This document shows, piece after piece, positions 13,249-23,569 of a stretch of 52,164 nt of DNA; the stretch's first letter is position 1; every line of letters begins with the position of its first letter. The notes beneath the pieces were generated by a model, which saw only the letters and a list, made by a program, of their open reading frames with translations, did no database searches and was not told where the DNA came from. Source of the stretch: Burkholderiales bacterium LSUCC0115. GTDB taxonomy: Bacteria > Pseudomonadota > Gammaproteobacteria > Burkholderiales > Burkholderiaceae_A. The stretch spans positions 467,310 through 519,473 of the forward strand of contig WJBW01000001.1 of NCBI GenBank assembly GCA_009646425.1, in the 5' to 3' direction. Position numbers and translations under genes: made by a program.

Positions 13249-14856
13249 ATGACCGCATCCTCATCCTCCAAAGATCTCAAAGAAATCAAAGACCCAGGTG
13301 AAGTCCGGGAGTCAATCCAGTTCATCGCCAGCAACAAACCCGTAGACCGGGCCAACGTGGACTGTGTCTGGCTGGGCCTCTACGCCACAGCCGCTGGGGT
13401 TGAACTCAGCATGGCAGCCCGGGTGGCTGACAAGGTCAGTGGCGGAGCGATCGCCAAGGTCCTCAAGGCTGGGGACTTCGATGCCAAGGCGGGTAGCGCT
13501 CTGTTGCTGCGAGACCTCAAGGGTCTGCCAGCCACGCGGCTGCTGCTCGTTGGCCTGGGTAAAAAAGAGGCCTTTCTAGAGAAACAATATGTCGAGGCCG
13601 TTCGAGCGGCCACCAAGGCCATGCAGGGCCTCAAAGGCGTCAAACGAGTGGCCTCCTTCCTCACCGAGCAGCCCGTCGGGTCCAGGGATGGCCAGTGGCG
13701 CATGCAGGCCCACATTCTGGCGGTTCGTGAGGCGACCTATCGGTTTGATCGGTTCAAGACCAAAAGAGAAGGTGGCGACGACAAAGCCCCTGCCAAGTCC
13801 AAGGCCAAGCCAGAGCTGCCCTCCCTACAGGAAGTGGAAATGCTGCTGCCCGGCGACATGCGTCCCACCGATGCCCCCAAGGTCATCACCGAGGCGCAGG
13901 CCTTGGCCAATGGCATCACCCTGACCAAGGATCTGGGCAACCTGCCCCCCAACATCTGTACCCCCACATACCTCGCCACCACCGCCAAAGCCCTGGCCAG
14001 ACAGCATCGCCTGAAGGTCGAGGTCCTGGAGCGGCCCGCCATGGAAAAGCTCGGCATGAACGCCCTGCTGGCCGTCTCCGCGGGTTCGGTTCAGCCACCC
14101 CAGTTCATCGTGCTCCAGCACAACGGCGGCACCGCCAAAGAGGCCCCGCTGGTCTTTGTCGGCAAGGGCATCACCTTTGACACGGGCGGCATCTCCCTCA
14201 AACCGCCTGCTGACATGGACGAGATGAAGTACGACATGTCGGGTGCATCCACGGTCTTGGGTGTCATGAAGGCAGTGGCCGAGATGGGGCTCAAGCGCAA
14301 TGTGGTCGGTGTGATCCCCACCTGCGAGAACATGCCCAGTGGCACGGCAACCCGACCCGGTGACATCGTGACCACCATGTCCGGTCAGACCGTTGAAATC
14401 CTCAACACGGACGCAGAAGGCCGACTCATCCTCTGTGACGCCCTGACCTACGTGGAGAAAAACTTCAAACCGGCTGCGGTGGTTGACATCGCCACCCTCA
14501 CAGGTGCCTGCGTGATTGCCTTGGGTGGTGTCAACACCGGCTTGTTCAGCGAAGACGATGCCCTGGCCCAGTCTCTGATCAACGCTGGCAAGACCATGCT
14601 GGATCCAGCCTGGCGTCTGCCCCTGGAAGAGGACTATCAAGAGCAGCTCAAGAGTCCTTTTGCTGACATGGCCAACGTCGGGGGTCGGGCGGCGGGCAGT
14701 GTCACCGCAGCCTGCTTCCTGTGGCGATTCGCAAAGGCCTATCGTTGGGCCCACCTGGACATCGCTGGCACGGCCTGGAAGAGCGGGGCCAACAAAGGTG
14801 CCACCGGTCGCCCAGTTGGCCTGCTGGTGGAGTTTGCGAAGAACGGCCTGGCGTGA
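13249..14856 (+). CDS. pepA: Leucyl aminopeptidase (M17 family)
   Basis: Cytosolic, dimetal (Zn/Mn) hexameric exopeptidase that removes N-terminal residues; in E. coli it also binds DNA in Xer recombination. At 535 residues it is somewhat longer than usual (about 500). The C-terminal catalytic domain has [17 protein letters not shown] and KYDMSGA with metal and Lys ligands, and the family signature [15 protein letters not shown] charged, Lys-rich insert ([18 protein letters not shown]) near residues 165-185 joins the N-terminal and catalytic domains. It is divergent from lptF, and its stop overlaps the holC GTG start. Confidence 0.96.
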   Translation: MTASSSSKDLKEIKDPGEVRESIQFIASNKPVDRANVDCVWLGLYATAAGVELSMAARVADKVSGGAIAKVLKAGDFDAKAGSALLLRDLKGLPATRLLLVGLGKKEAFLEKQYVEAVRAATKAMQGLKGVKRVASFLTEQPVGSRDGQWRMQAHILAVREATYRFDRFKTKREGGDDKAPAKSKAKPELPSLQEVEMLLPGDMRPTDAPKVITEAQALANGITLTKDLGNLPPNICTPTYLATTAKALARQHRLKVEVLERPAMEKLGMNALLAVSAGSVQPPQFIVLQHNGGTAKEAPLVFVGKGITFDTGGISLKPPADMDEMKYDMSGASTVLGVMKAVAEMGLKRNVVGVIPTCENMPSGTATRPGDIVTTMSGQTVEILNTDAEGRLILCDALTYVEKNFKPAAVVDIATLTGACVIALGGVNTGLFSEDDALAQSLINAGKTMLDPAWRLPLEEDYQEQLKSPFADMANVGGRAAGSVTAACFLWRFAKAYRWAHLDIAGTAWKSGANKGATGRPVGLLVEFAKNGLA

Positions 14857-15302
14857 CCAGTGTCGATTTTCACTTCAACACCCCCGACAGGCTGACCCAC
14901 GCCTGTCGGCTGGTGCGCAAGGCTCTGCGGGCCCAGGCGGCGACCGACGAGAAACCACTCATCGTGTTCTGCAGCGATCGAGGCCGCCTTGAACAATTCG
15001 ACGAGCTGCTCTACAGCTTCTCTGACGAGGACTTCCTGCCCCACGTCCATGCAGACCATCCGCTGGTGGACGAGGCGCCCATCATTCTGAGCCACCAGGC
15101 CTATTCGCCACCCATGCCGCGGCTTCCCAACATTCTGGTCAACCTAGACGACGCAGTACCCGACTTCTTTACCCACTTTCAGAGGGTCTTCGAGATCGTT
15201 GGCCCAGATGAAGCGGACAAGGAACTGGCCCGCGCCCGCTTCACCCTCTATCGGGATCGGGGCTACGCCATCACCCGTCACGACCTGGCCGCCAAGGGCT
15301 GA
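14853..15302 (+). CDS. holC: DNA polymerase III chi subunit
   Basis: 149 residues from a GTG at 14853 that overlaps the pepA stop as GTGA. The longer open frame upstream lies inside pepA and is rejected. The start [24 protein letters not shown] is typical of HolC in beta-proteobacteria, followed by a Rossmann-like fold with [19 protein letters not shown] and ILVNLDD. Chi is part of the clamp-loader complex, binds SSB and bridges it to psi. The pepA-holC-valS order is conserved in many proteobacteria. Confidence 0.92.
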   Translation: MTSVDFHFNTPDRLTHACRLVRKALRAQAATDEKPLIVFCSDRGRLEQFDELLYSFSDEDFLPHVHADHPLVDEAPIILSHQAYSPPMPRLPNILVNLDDAVPDFFTHFQRVFEIVGPDEADKELARARFTLYRDRGYAITRHDLAAKG

Positions 15303-15343
15303 CCAGCCCGAGTGCCGTCCCTCACACCACATCAAAGCCCACC

Positions 15344-18322
15344 ATGTCGAACCTAGATAAATCATTTGAACCAGCCCACATCGAGCAGACCTGGGGGCCA
15401 GAGTGGGAGGCTCGTGGCCTGTATGCGGCTGGGACCAAACCCGACGCAGAATCCTTCTGCATTCAGCTGCCCCCGCCCAACGTCACCGGCACCCTACACA
15501 TGGGGCACGCCTTTAACCAGACCCTGATGGACACGCTGTCACGCTGGCACCGCATGCGTGGACACAACACCCTCTGGCTGCCAGGAACCGACCATGCGGG
15601 CATTGCCACCCAGATCGTGGTCGAACGCCAGTTGGATGCACAAGGCGTCTCTCGACATGACCTGGGCCGTGAGGCTTTCTTAGAAAAAGTCTGGGAGTGG
15701 AAGGAGCAGTCTGGCTCCACCATTACCGGCCAGATGCGTCGCCTGGCCGCCAGCTGTGACTGGTCTTTGGAATACTTCACCATGAACCCGGCCTGCTCGG
15801 CCGTGGTAAAAGAAGTCTTCATCAGCCTCTACCAGCAAGGCCTGATCTATCGCGGCAAACGCCTGGTGAACTGGGATCCCAAGCTGCTCACCGCGGTCTC
15901 AGACCTCGAAGTGGTCAGCGAGGAAGAAGACGGCCACATCTGGGAGATCCAATACAACCTCGCCGATGGCTCTGGCAGCCTGGTCGTGGCCACCACCCGG
16001 CCCGAGACGATGCTGGGTGACGTCGCTGTTGCGGTCAGCCCCAAGGACGAACGCTATGCCCATCTGGTGGGCAAGATGCTGACGCTGCCCTTGGTGGGCC
16101 GTCAGATTCCGGTGATTGCCGACGACTATGTGGACCCTGAGTTCGGGACCGGCTGCGTCAAGATCACGCCCGCCCACGACTTCAATGACTATGCCGTTGG
16201 CCAGCGACATCAGCTGGCACCCATCAACATCTTCACGCTCAACGCCCACATCAACGACCAGGCCCCCGGGGCCTATCGAGGCCTAGAGCGCTACGAGGCC
16301 CGCAAAGCAGTCTTGGCCGATCTGGAGGCCCAAGGCCTGCTGGTCTCCACCAAGAAACACAAACTCATGGTGCCCAGAGGTGATCGCACCAATGCCGTCA
16401 TTGAGCCCATGCTCACCGACCAATGGTTTGTGGCTATGAGCAAGCCTGCGCCCGAGGGCACGCACACCCCAGGGCAATCGATCGCCGGGCGCGCACTCGA
16501 GGTCGTCGAAAACGGCCAGGTGACCTTCCACCCCGAGAACTGGACCACCACGTATCGCCAGTGGCTGGAGAACATCCAAGACTGGTGTATCTCTCGGCAG
16601 CTCTGGTGGGGCCACCAGATCCCGGCCTGGTACAAGGCTGACGCCGACGGCCGACCCATCGAGGACGGCACGGTCTTTGTCGCCCACGACGAGGCAGAGG
16701 CGACGGCGCAGGCCAGCGCTGCTGGCTACACCGGGGCCTTGGTTCGAGACGCCGACGTTCTGGACACCTGGTTCTCATCGGCCTTGGTGCCTTTCTCCAC
16801 ACTGGTAGAGGAAGGCCAGGAATGGGACCCAAGCCTCGGCACCGATCGTGGCCTGACGTTTGGCGGCCCCAGGCTCAAGCCCGACTTGGCCCAGTACCTG
16901 CCATCGAGCGTGCTCGTCACCGGCTTTGACATCATCTTCTTCTGGGTTGCCCGCATGGTCATGATGACCTGCCACTTCACCGGCCAGGTGCCCTTCCGCG
17001 ATGTCTACGTCCACGCCCTGGTTCGCGATGGAGAGGGCCAGAAGATGAGCAAGTCCAAGGGCAACACCCTGGACCCCATCGACCTCATCGACGGCATTGA
17101 CCTGGACAGCCTGGTGGCCAAGCGTACTTCGGGGCTGATGAACCCCAAGCAGGCGGCCCAGATCGAAAAGAAGACCCGTGCAGAATTTCCAAAAGGCATT
17201 ACCGCCTTCGGTACCGATGCCCTGCGCTTTACCTTTGCCAGCCTGGCCACGCCAGGCCGCAACATCAACTTCGACCTGTCACGCTGCGAGGGCTATCGAA
17301 ACTTCTGCAACAAGCTCTGGAACGCCACCCGATTTGTTCTGATGAACACCGAAGGCAAGGACAATGGCCTTGGCGTCTGCGGAGGAGACTGCGGGCCGGA
17401 CGGACCGCTTTACTTCAGCTTTGTAGACCGCTGGATCACGTCTGAGCTGCAGCGGGTAGAAGCCCGTGTGGACGAGCATCTGACGGCCTACCGGTTCGAC
17501 CTGGCCGCCAAGGAGCTCTATGAATTCATTTGGAATGAGTTCTGTGACTGGTACGTTGAGCTGGCCAAGCCCTCCCTCAATGGCGACCGAGAGAACAGTG
17601 CCAAGGCGGCCCGCCGAACCCTCTTGCGTGTGCTTGAGGCCACCCTGCGACTGATGCACCCCATCATGCCGTTTGTCACCGAGGCCCTGTGGCAGGCGGT
17701 GGCGCCACTCGCGGGTCGCAGCGCCAAACTCGCTGCTGGAGAATTCGACAGCATCGTGACATCGGCTTATCCCATCAGCGAACCCAAGAAAATCGATGCC
17801 CAGGCGGACGCCCTGATGGCAGAACTCAAGGCCATGGTCCTGGCGGTTCGATCCCTGCGCAGTGAGATGAATCTCTCGCCTGCAGAGCGGGTTCCTCTGC
17901 GCATCAGCCTAGAAGACGTCACCACTGCATTGGGCAACACGGGCATCGACCTGCGCCAGGGCAGCGATGAGCGCGAACTCATGGCCGAGGCCCTCAAGTC
18001 TCTGGGCAAGCTCAGCGAGGTGGTCTTTGTCGATCGGCTCCAAGAGGGCGACAAGCCATTGCAGGCCCCCGTTCAAATCGTGGGTCCGCTCAAGCTGATG
18101 CTGGTGGTCACCATCGATGTGGCTGCGGAGTCTGCTCGACTGGGCAAAGAGATCGAACGGCTACAAGGCGAGATCACCAAGGCCAAGGCCAAACTCAGCA
18201 ACGAGAGTTTTGTGGCCAGGGCACCGGCCGCTGTGGTCGATCAAGAGAAGCAACGGCTGGCAGATTTTGAGTCGCTGCTGCAAAAGGTCAGTCAACAGCT
18301 CGACCAGCTGAAAGCCGGCTAG
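15344..18322 (+). CDS. valS: Valyl-tRNA synthetase
   Basis: Class I synthetase charging tRNA-Val, with editing of mischarged Thr. At 992 residues it is slightly longer than E. coli ValRS (951). [18 protein letters not shown] near residue 45 holds the HIGH motif (HMGH), and [12 protein letters not shown] near residue 567 is the KMSKS loop. The CP1 editing domain lies between them, with the anticodon-binding domain after residue 690. The last 70 residues form the arm-like coiled coil ([20 protein letters not shown]). It lies 41 bases after holC and shows no Shine-Dalgarno. The next gene is convergent, with the RNA candidate in between. Confidence 0.97.
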   Translation: MSNLDKSFEPAHIEQTWGPEWEARGLYAAGTKPDAESFCIQLPPPNVTGTLHMGHAFNQTLMDTLSRWHRMRGHNTLWLPGTDHAGIATQIVVERQLDAQGVSRHDLGREAFLEKVWEWKEQSGSTITGQMRRLAASCDWSLEYFTMNPACSAVVKEVFISLYQQGLIYRGKRLVNWDPKLLTAVSDLEVVSEEEDGHIWEIQYNLADGSGSLVVATTRPETMLGDVAVAVSPKDERYAHLVGKMLTLPLVGRQIPVIADDYVDPEFGTGCVKITPAHDFNDYAVGQRHQLAPINIFTLNAHINDQAPGAYRGLERYEARKAVLADLEAQGLLVSTKKHKLMVPRGDRTNAVIEPMLTDQWFVAMSKPAPEGTHTPGQSIAGRALEVVENGQVTFHPENWTTTYRQWLENIQDWCISRQLWWGHQIPAWYKADADGRPIEDGTVFVAHDEAEATAQASAAGYTGALVRDADVLDTWFSSALVPFSTLVEEGQEWDPSLGTDRGLTFGGPRLKPDLAQYLPSSVLVTGFDIIFFWVARMVMMTCHFTGQVPFRDVYVHALVRDGEGQKMSKSKGNTLDPIDLIDGIDLDSLVAKRTSGLMNPKQAAQIEKKTRAEFPKGITAFGTDALRFTFASLATPGRNINFDLSRCEGYRNFCNKLWNATRFVLMNTEGKDNGLGVCGGDCGPDGPLYFSFVDRWITSELQRVEARVDEHLTAYRFDLAAKELYEFIWNEFCDWYVELAKPSLNGDRENSAKAARRTLLRVLEATLRLMHPIMPFVTEALWQAVAPLAGRSAKLAAGEFDSIVTSAYPISEPKKIDAQADALMAELKAMVLAVRSLRSEMNLSPAERVPLRISLEDVTTALGNTGIDLRQGSDERELMAEALKSLGKLSEVVFVDRLQEGDKPLQAPVQIVGPLKLMLVVTIDVAAESARLGKEIERLQGEITKAKAKLSNESFVARAPAAVVDQEKQRLADFESLLQKVSQQLDQLKAG

Positions 18323-18335
18323 GCATCCCCCCACC

Positions 18336-18371
18336 AAAAAAAGTGGCGATCCGGTTTGCACCGAGATCGCC
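18336..18371 (-). terminator. Intrinsic terminator of the small-RNA candidate / alaS-tusA unit
   Basis: On the minus strand the 7-bp stem GGCGATC/GATCGCC continues into a 4-bp stem CGGT/ACCG closed by a GCAA loop. It is followed by AC and seven T. On the plus strand no T-run follows, so it serves only minus-strand transcripts. Confidence 0.85.
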
Positions 18372-18493
18372 CCCAAGGGCTGTCAGGGGCTTACGCCTAG
18401 ACAGCCTCTCCTCCTCAACGAGCCCTCACCTTAGGCGGGGAGGATGCCGCATTCAAGTTGCGTCGCAGCACTCCTCGAAGTCTTGTTCAGGCC
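18336..18493 (-). ncRNA. Candidate structured small RNA (or long tusA 3' UTR) downstream of tusA
   Basis: The 313-base gap between valS and tusA (18323-18635) has no credible ORF. On the minus strand it holds three stable elements in a row. (1) An 8-bp stem with one bulge pairs 18440-18447 with 18468-18476. (2) A perfect 7-bp stem, GGCTGTC/GACAGCC, pairs 18378-18384 with 18400-18406 and encloses a short GC hairpin. (3) A terminator at 18336-18371 ends in seven T. A weak promoter lies at 18500-18529, giving a predicted RNA of about 158 nt. I do not recognise the family: no 4.5S SRP core, no RNase P core, and no clear 6S bubble. It could instead be a processed 3' UTR of alaS-tusA. Confidence 0.5.
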
Positions 18494-18499
18494 GTGTAG

Positions 18500-18529
18500 A
18501 GGCTATGCCTATGAAAGAAATTTTTTGTC
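18500..18529 (-). promoter_or_regulatory. Possible promoter of the small RNA, with overlapping inverted repeat
   Basis: Minus strand: GACAAA, 18 bases, TAGCCT; predicted start near 18493. The inverted repeat TTTTGT-cgtga-ACAAAA at 18523-18539 overlaps the -35 and could be an operator. The match is moderate. Confidence 0.35.
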
Positions 18530-18635
18530 GTGAACAAAAGTCGACAGGGCATCGACAAAGCGACTAAAAACCCTTGGATATATGTGGTTTAAGACGGTCG
18601 ACGAAGGGCCCAAAGAGCCAAAAAGCCGCCCCGTC

Positions 18636-18875
18636 CTATCGGCAGCGAATCAAAAATCGATAAACGCCGTCAGTCTCTTCTCGACTGACCAGGGCATGAC
18701 CGGCGTTCTTGCAGAAGTACTCAAAATCATCCCAGGCCCCACTGTCTGTGGCCAACACTTGAAGCAACTGCCCTGACTGCATATCAGACAGCGCCTTTTT
18801 GGCCCGAAGAATGGGCAGAGGACAGCTCAGCCCCTGCACATCCACCGCAACATCGATCGAGAGTTCAGAGATCAT
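18636..18875 (-). CDS. tusA: TusA/SirA-family sulfur carrier protein
   Basis: 79-residue cytosolic protein. The family motif CPLPILRAKKAL begins at residue 17; its first Cys is the sulfur-carrying residue, and the CPxP turn is diagnostic. TusA relays persulfide sulfur from IscS to thiouridine synthesis in tRNA and to molybdenum cofactor, while other members serve sulfur oxidation or regulation. It lies 5 bases after alaS on the same strand, so it is cotranscribed with it. The start MISELSIDVAVDVQGLSCP is of normal length for the family. The RNA candidate lies directly downstream. Confidence 0.9.
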   Translation of the reverse strand: MISELSIDVAVDVQGLSCPLPILRAKKALSDMQSGQLLQVLATDSGAWDDFEYFCKNAGHALVSREETDGVYRFLIRCR

Positions 18876-18880
18876 GCCGC

Positions 18881-21538
18881 TCAGCCCAGCTTCTGGGCCA
18901 CCAGGGCGGAGAGGCTCTGCAAGGCCGCTGGTAGGGCGGCCGGATTGGTCCCGCCCCCCTGGGCCATGTCAGGACGCCCGCCGCCTTTTCCGCCAATCTG
19001 ACCAGCCACATGGGTGACCAACTCGCCGGCTTTGACCTTCGAGGTGAGGTCGGCGGTGACTCCTGCGATCAGGCTGACCTTGTCGCCATCGACCGAGGCC
19101 AGAACGATGGCAGCAGACTTGAGCTTGTCCTTGAGCTTGTCGAGCATTTCCCGCATGGCGGCCGCATCGGCATCGACCGTGGTAGCCAGCAACGCAACAC
19201 CAGAAATCTGTTGAGCCTGCTCGGCCAGATCATCACCAGCGGAGGCTGCGAGTTTGCTCTTGAGCCTGGCGAGTTCTTTTTCCAGGCTGCGCACACTCTC
19301 GAGCATCTGACCCAACTTACCGGTCAGCTCATGAGCAGGCGCCTTAAGCAAGGCCGAGGCCTGGGCCACCGTCGACTCCAGGTCTTGGGTCAAGGCGAGC
19401 ACGCGATCACCGCAGACCGCCTCGATGCGGCGAATACCAGCCGCAACGCCGGATTCCGAAACGATTTTGAAAAGACCAATGTCACCGGTGCGGGCCACAT
19501 GGGTGCCACCACACAGCTCGCGCGAGCTGCCAATATCCAGCACCCTAACCTCATCGCCATATTTTTCGCCAAACAGGGCCATGGCGCCGCCTTTGACCGC
19601 ATCGTCAAAGCCCATGAGCTGGGCCTTGGTGTCGGTGTTGGCCAACACCTCGGCATTGACGATAGCCTCAATGCGACGCATCTCATCGGCCGTGACCGGC
19701 TGGTTGTGTGAGAAATCAAAGCGAGTCTTGTCAGCATCCACCAACGAGCCCTTCTGCTGAACATGGGCGCCCAGCACCTCTCGCAGGGCCTTGTGCATGA
19801 TGTGGGTCGCTGAGTGATGGCGCATGGTGCGGGCTCGACGAACCAAGTCCACCTGTGCACTGACCGTATCGCCCACTTGAATGCTGCCGCTGGTCACCAG
19901 GCCGTGGTGGCCAAAGACCTCCGCAGAAATTTTCTGGGTGTCATCAATCTGAATCGACAGGCCATTGCCCGTGAGCTGACCGGCATCGCCAACCTGGCCA
20001 CCGGATTCGGCATAAAACGGGGTCTTGTCCAGCACCACCACCACCGCATCACCGGACTTGGCCTGAGAGACGGCGGAGCCATCCACGTACAGGCCCGTCA
20101 CGCGAGCAGACTCTGCCAAAGAGACATAACCGGTGAACTCGGTGGCCTGGCCGTCGTACTGAAGACCGGCACCAGACTTGAACTTGCTTGAGGCGCGAGC
20201 CTGCTCACGCTGCTTGTTCATGGCCTGCTCAAAGCCAGCCTCATCAACCGTCACCTCTCGCTCGCGGCAGACGTCCGCCGTGAGGTCCAGGGGGAAACCA
20301 AAGGTGTCGTAGAGCATGAAGGCCGTCTGGCCATCGAGCTGACCGCCTTTGGTGAGGCCAGCCAGGGACTCGGACAGGATGGCCATGCCCTTTTCCAGGG
20401 TCTCGCCAAACCGCTCTTCCTCCTGCTTGAGGGTGTCGGCCACACGCTGGGCTGACTTGGCCAGCTCGGGGTAGGCAGCGCCCATCTGGTCACAGAGGTC
20501 TTTGACCAGCTTGTAAAAGAAAGGCTGGGGCTGGCCCAGCTTGTGCCCATGTCGCAGGGCGCGGCGAATGATTCGGCGCAGGACATAGCCACGGCCTTCA
20601 TTGCCTGGAATGACGCCATCCACGATCAAGAAACTGCAGGCCCGAATATGGTCCGCAATGACCCGAAGAGAGGGGTTGGTCAGGTCCTGGCAACCCGTCT
20701 CGCGAGCGGCCGCCCGAATCAGCTGATCAAAGAGATCGATCTCATAGTTGCTATGGACATGCTGAAGGACAGCGGCAATTCGCTCCAGACCCATGCCAGT
20801 GTCCACACAAGGCTTGGGCAGGGGGGTGAGCACGCCAGCCTCGTCGCGGTTGAACTGCATGAAGACCAGGTTCCAGATCTCGATGTATCGATCTCCATCT
20901 TCCTCGGGCGATCCAGGTGGCCCGCCCCAGATCTCTGGGCCGTGGTCGTAAAAGATCTCGCTGCAGGGGCCGCATGGGCCGGTATCGGCCATCTGCCAGA
21001 AGTTGTCACTGGCGTATCGGGCGCCCTTGTTGTCGCCAATCCGAATGATCCGCTCGGTCGGCACACCAATCTCTTTGGCCCAGATGTCATGGGCCTCGTC
21101 ATCCTCGGCGTAGACGGTGACCCAGAGCTTTTCTTTGGGCAGCTGATAGACCTCGGTCAGAAGCGTCCAGGCATGGCGAATGGCGTCCTTCTTAAAGTAA
21201 TCACCAAACGAAAAATTGCCCAGCATTTCGAAGAAGGTGTGATGCCGGGCCGTGTAGCCCACGTTCTCTAGGTCGTTGTGCTTGCCGCCGGCCCGCACGC
21301 TGCGCTGAGAGGAGGTGGCCCGTGTGTAGGGTCGCTGCTCTCGACCCAGGAAGACATCCTTGAACTGGACCATGCCACTGTTGGTAAACAGCAGGGTTGG
21401 GTCATTGGCGGGCACCAGGGGGCTGGAGGGCACCACCGTGTGGCCTTGGCTGGCAAAGAAGTCGAGGAATTTTTGGCGAATCTCGCCGACCGACATAACT
21501 GAGCCGGTGGCCGAAGAGGATGAGCTGGACGGTTTCAT
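18881..21538 (-). CDS. alaS: Alanyl-tRNA synthetase
   Basis: Class II synthetase with editing of Ser and Gly. The 885 residues contain the catalytic core ([23 protein letters not shown] region), the editing-site motif [12 protein letters not shown] near residue 585, and [10 protein letters not shown] with its zinc Cys and His. The C-Ala domain ends with [15 protein letters not shown]. The first 14 residues ([14 protein letters not shown]) are low-complexity. The ATG at 21496 ([14 protein letters not shown]) matches the usual N-terminus better and may be the true start. It heads an alaS-tusA unit divergent from the dehydrogenase gene. Confidence 0.97.
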   Translation of the reverse strand: MKPSSSSSSATGSVMSVGEIRQKFLDFFASQGHTVVPSSPLVPANDPTLLFTNSGMVQFKDVFLGREQRPYTRATSSQRSVRAGGKHNDLENVGYTARHHTFFEMLGNFSFGDYFKKDAIRHAWTLLTEVYQLPKEKLWVTVYAEDDEAHDIWAKEIGVPTERIIRIGDNKGARYASDNFWQMADTGPCGPCSEIFYDHGPEIWGGPPGSPEEDGDRYIEIWNLVFMQFNRDEAGVLTPLPKPCVDTGMGLERIAAVLQHVHSNYEIDLFDQLIRAAARETGCQDLTNPSLRVIADHIRACSFLIVDGVIPGNEGRGYVLRRIIRRALRHGHKLGQPQPFFYKLVKDLCDQMGAAYPELAKSAQRVADTLKQEEERFGETLEKGMAILSESLAGLTKGGQLDGQTAFMLYDTFGFPLDLTADVCREREVTVDEAGFEQAMNKQREQARASSKFKSGAGLQYDGQATEFTGYVSLAESARVTGLYVDGSAVSQAKSGDAVVVVLDKTPFYAESGGQVGDAGQLTGNGLSIQIDDTQKISAEVFGHHGLVTSGSIQVGDTVSAQVDLVRRARTMRHHSATHIMHKALREVLGAHVQQKGSLVDADKTRFDFSHNQPVTADEMRRIEAIVNAEVLANTDTKAQLMGFDDAVKGGAMALFGEKYGDEVRVLDIGSSRELCGGTHVARTGDIGLFKIVSESGVAAGIRRIEAVCGDRVLALTQDLESTVAQASALLKAPAHELTGKLGQMLESVRSLEKELARLKSKLAASAGDDLAEQAQQISGVALLATTVDADAAAMREMLDKLKDKLKSAAIVLASVDGDKVSLIAGVTADLTSKVKAGELVTHVAGQIGGKGGGRPDMAQGGGTNPAALPAALQSLSALVAQKLG

Positions 21539-21578
21539 AAGACCACCAGTTTAATGGAACGGGCGGGATTTCCTGAAT

Positions 21579-21606
21579 TTGCCGACTGGGGATTGGGCCT
21601 AATAAT
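21579..21606 (+). promoter_or_regulatory. Promoter of the hydroxyacid dehydrogenase gene
   Basis: TTGCCG, 16 bases, AATAAT. The predicted start near 21612 gives a leader of about 30 nt containing GGAG, 8 bases before the GTG start. Confidence 0.45.
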
Positions 21607-21641
21607 GGGAACCCTTCTCAACGACAAACGGAGCATCCACC

Positions 21642-22547
21642 GTGGCCAGTATCAACGCCAAAACCTACGAATCCAGCCCCTCGACCCGTGTTGCCTTCCT
21701 GGGCTTGGGCGTCATGGGCTTTCCCATGGCCGGCCACCTGGCCAAAGCCGGTCATCAGGTGACCGTCTACAACCGCTCAGCAGCCAAGGCCCAGGCCTGG
21801 GTGGCTGAATTCGGTGGCAAGTCTGCCGACACGCCCAAAGCGGCGGCCCAAGACGCCGATATCGTTTTCTGTTGCGTGGGGAACGACCAAGACCTCGCCA
21901 GCGTCGTGCTGGGGGACAACGGCGCCTTCGCCGGCATGAAAAAAGGGGGCCTGTTTGTCGACCACACCACGGCCTCGGCCAAGATCGCGCGCGAACTCGC
22001 TGCGCAAGCCCAGAAACACGGCCTTACCTTTCTGGATGCCCCTGTCTCGGGTGGCCAGGCTGGCGCCGTCAACGGCCTGCTCACGGTCATGGTCGGTGGC
22101 GACCAGGCTCGATTCGACCAGGCCAAGCCAGTGGCCATGGCCTTTTCTCGCGCCTTCACCCGGATCGGTGAGAGCGGCGCCGGTCAGCTGGCCAAGATGG
22201 TCAACCAGATCTGCATCGCGGGCCTGGTGCAAGGCCTGTCTGAAGGCATCGCCTTTGGCCAAAAGGCTGGCATCGACATGAAGCTGGTGCTCGAAGTGAT
22301 TGGCAAGGGCGCCGCCCAATCCTGGCAGATGGACAACCGGGGTACCACCATGGTCGACGACAAGTTCGACTTTGGCTTTGCCGTGGACTGGATGCGCAAG
22401 GACCTGGGTCTGTGTCTGGAGGAATCCAAGACCAACGGGGCCAAACTGCCGGTGACAGCGCTGGTAGACCAGTTCTATGCAGACGTTCAGTCCATGGGCG
22501 GCGGCCGCTGGGACACCTCCAGCCTGATCAAACGCCTGAACAAGTAA
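21642..22547 (+). CDS. NAD(P)-dependent beta-hydroxyacid dehydrogenase (3-hydroxyisobutyrate dehydrogenase / tartronate semialdehyde reductase family)
   Basis: 301 residues with a GTG start preceded by ACGGAG. The N-terminal Rossmann motif is VAFLGLGVMGFPMAGHLAKAG near residues 18-38. The substrate-binding run FLDAPVSGGQAGAVNGLLTVMVGG and the catalytic-Lys helix GAGQLAKMVNQICIAG are diagnostic of the family. Members reduce small 2-hydroxy-3-oxo acids or oxidise 3-hydroxyisobutyrate. The neighbours (thrB, alaS) do not identify the substrate, so I leave the symbol blank. Confidence 0.9.
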   Translation: MASINAKTYESSPSTRVAFLGLGVMGFPMAGHLAKAGHQVTVYNRSAAKAQAWVAEFGGKSADTPKAAAQDADIVFCCVGNDQDLASVVLGDNGAFAGMKKGGLFVDHTTASAKIARELAAQAQKHGLTFLDAPVSGGQAGAVNGLLTVMVGGDQARFDQAKPVAMAFSRAFTRIGESGAGQLAKMVNQICIAGLVQGLSEGIAFGQKAGIDMKLVLEVIGKGAAQSWQMDNRGTTMVDDKFDFGFAVDWMRKDLGLCLEESKTNGAKLPVTALVDQFYADVQSMGGGRWDTSSLIKRLNK

Positions 22548-22583
22548 GGCAGCTCAGGCGCAAAGCCCCGAGGCGGGGGACGA

Positions 22584-22589
22584 TACACT
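22584..22589 (+). promoter_or_regulatory. -10 element of thrB (TACACT)
   Basis: TACACT ends 7 bases before the thrB ATG. Transcription would start at or one base before the ATG. No Shine-Dalgarno and no good -35 are seen. Confidence 0.45.
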
Positions 22590-22596
22590 ACGGCCC

Positions 22597-23565
22597 ATGG
22601 CCGTTTTCACCCCCGTCTCTCAGTCTGCCCTGCAGGCTCTTCTCTCTCAGTACAACCTGGGCAGCCTGGTAGACCACCAGGGCATCGCCTCCGGCATTGA
22701 AAACACCAACTACTTCGTCACCACCAGCCAGGGTCGGTACGTTCTGACCCTCTTCGAGAAGCTCACGGCCGATCAGCTGCCCTTTTACCTAGACCTGATG
22801 CACCACCTGGCCAGCAAAGGCGTGGCCTGTGCCAGCCCAATGCCGACCAAGGCAGGCGCCTTGTTCACCAGCTGTGAGCACAAGCCAGCGGCCCTTTGTA
22901 CGAGACTCTCCGGACAGGATGTCCACCTGCCCACCGTTGACCACTGCCGACTGGTCGGCCAGACACTGGCCCAGGCCCACCTCGCGGTAGCCGACTTCAA
23001 AGGCCAGCAGCCCAATCTGCGTGGCCTGTCTTGGTGGCAAGAGACGGCGCCCGTTGTCATGCCTCATCTGTCAGAGCCAGACCAGGCCTTGCTGGCCCAA
23101 GAGCTTCAAGCGCAGCTCGACTTTGCTGCGACACCACTGGCGCAGCAATTGCCGCGTGGAGCCGTTCATGCGGACCTCTTTCGCGACAATGTGCTGTTCG
23201 ATGGCAGCCCTGATCAGCCCATCCTGGGTGGGTTTATCGACTTCTACTTCGCTGGCGTGGATACCTTGGTCTTTGACCTGGCCGTCACTCTGAATGACTG
23301 GTGCATTGACCACTCCCCGACCGACTCAGGGTGCTGGGATCAAGCCCGCTACGAGGCTCTGATGACCGGCTACAAGAGCGTCAGGCTCCTGTCCGTCTCT
23401 GAAACACAAGCCCTGCCCATGCAACTTCGGGCAGCCGCTCTGCGATTTTGGATCTCCAGACTCTACGACTGGCACCTGCCTCGACAAGCCAGCATGCTTA
23501 AACCAAAGGATCCGACCCATTTCGAGCGCATTCTGCGAAACCGTCAATCGGAAATGCAGTCCTAA
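22597..23565 (+). CDS. thrB: Homoserine kinase, APH-fold (Pseudomonas/Burkholderia ThrB type)
   Basis: 322 residues. It phosphorylates homoserine on the way to threonine. This is not the GHMP-type ThrB of E. coli but the aminoglycoside-phosphotransferase-fold enzyme used by beta-proteobacteria and pseudomonads. IASGIENTNYFVTTSQGRYVLTLFE is the nucleotide-binding N-lobe. The catalytic loop is GAVHADLFRDNVLFDG, with GGFIDFYFAGVDTLVFDLAV carrying the metal-binding Asp. It is followed 4 bases later by the membrane-protein gene. Confidence 0.93.
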   Translation: MAVFTPVSQSALQALLSQYNLGSLVDHQGIASGIENTNYFVTTSQGRYVLTLFEKLTADQLPFYLDLMHHLASKGVACASPMPTKAGALFTSCEHKPAALCTRLSGQDVHLPTVDHCRLVGQTLAQAHLAVADFKGQQPNLRGLSWWQETAPVVMPHLSEPDQALLAQELQAQLDFAATPLAQQLPRGAVHADLFRDNVLFDGSPDQPILGGFIDFYFAGVDTLVFDLAVTLNDWCIDHSPTDSGCWDQARYEALMTGYKSVRLLSVSETQALPMQLRAAALRFWISRLYDWHLPRQASMLKPKDPTHFERILRNRQSEMQS

Positions 23566-23569
23566 TCCC

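Noticed and set aside
18336-18493. Identification of the RNA candidate as 6S, 4.5S SRP RNA or RNase P RNA
   Set aside because: The conserved cores I remember for these RNAs are not present, and the length fits only 6S loosely. I therefore leave the family open.
18343-18567. 74-codon frame on the plus strand in the valS-tusA gap
   Set aside because: It crosses the terminator and stem regions of the RNA candidate, has no ribosome site and no recognisable protein.
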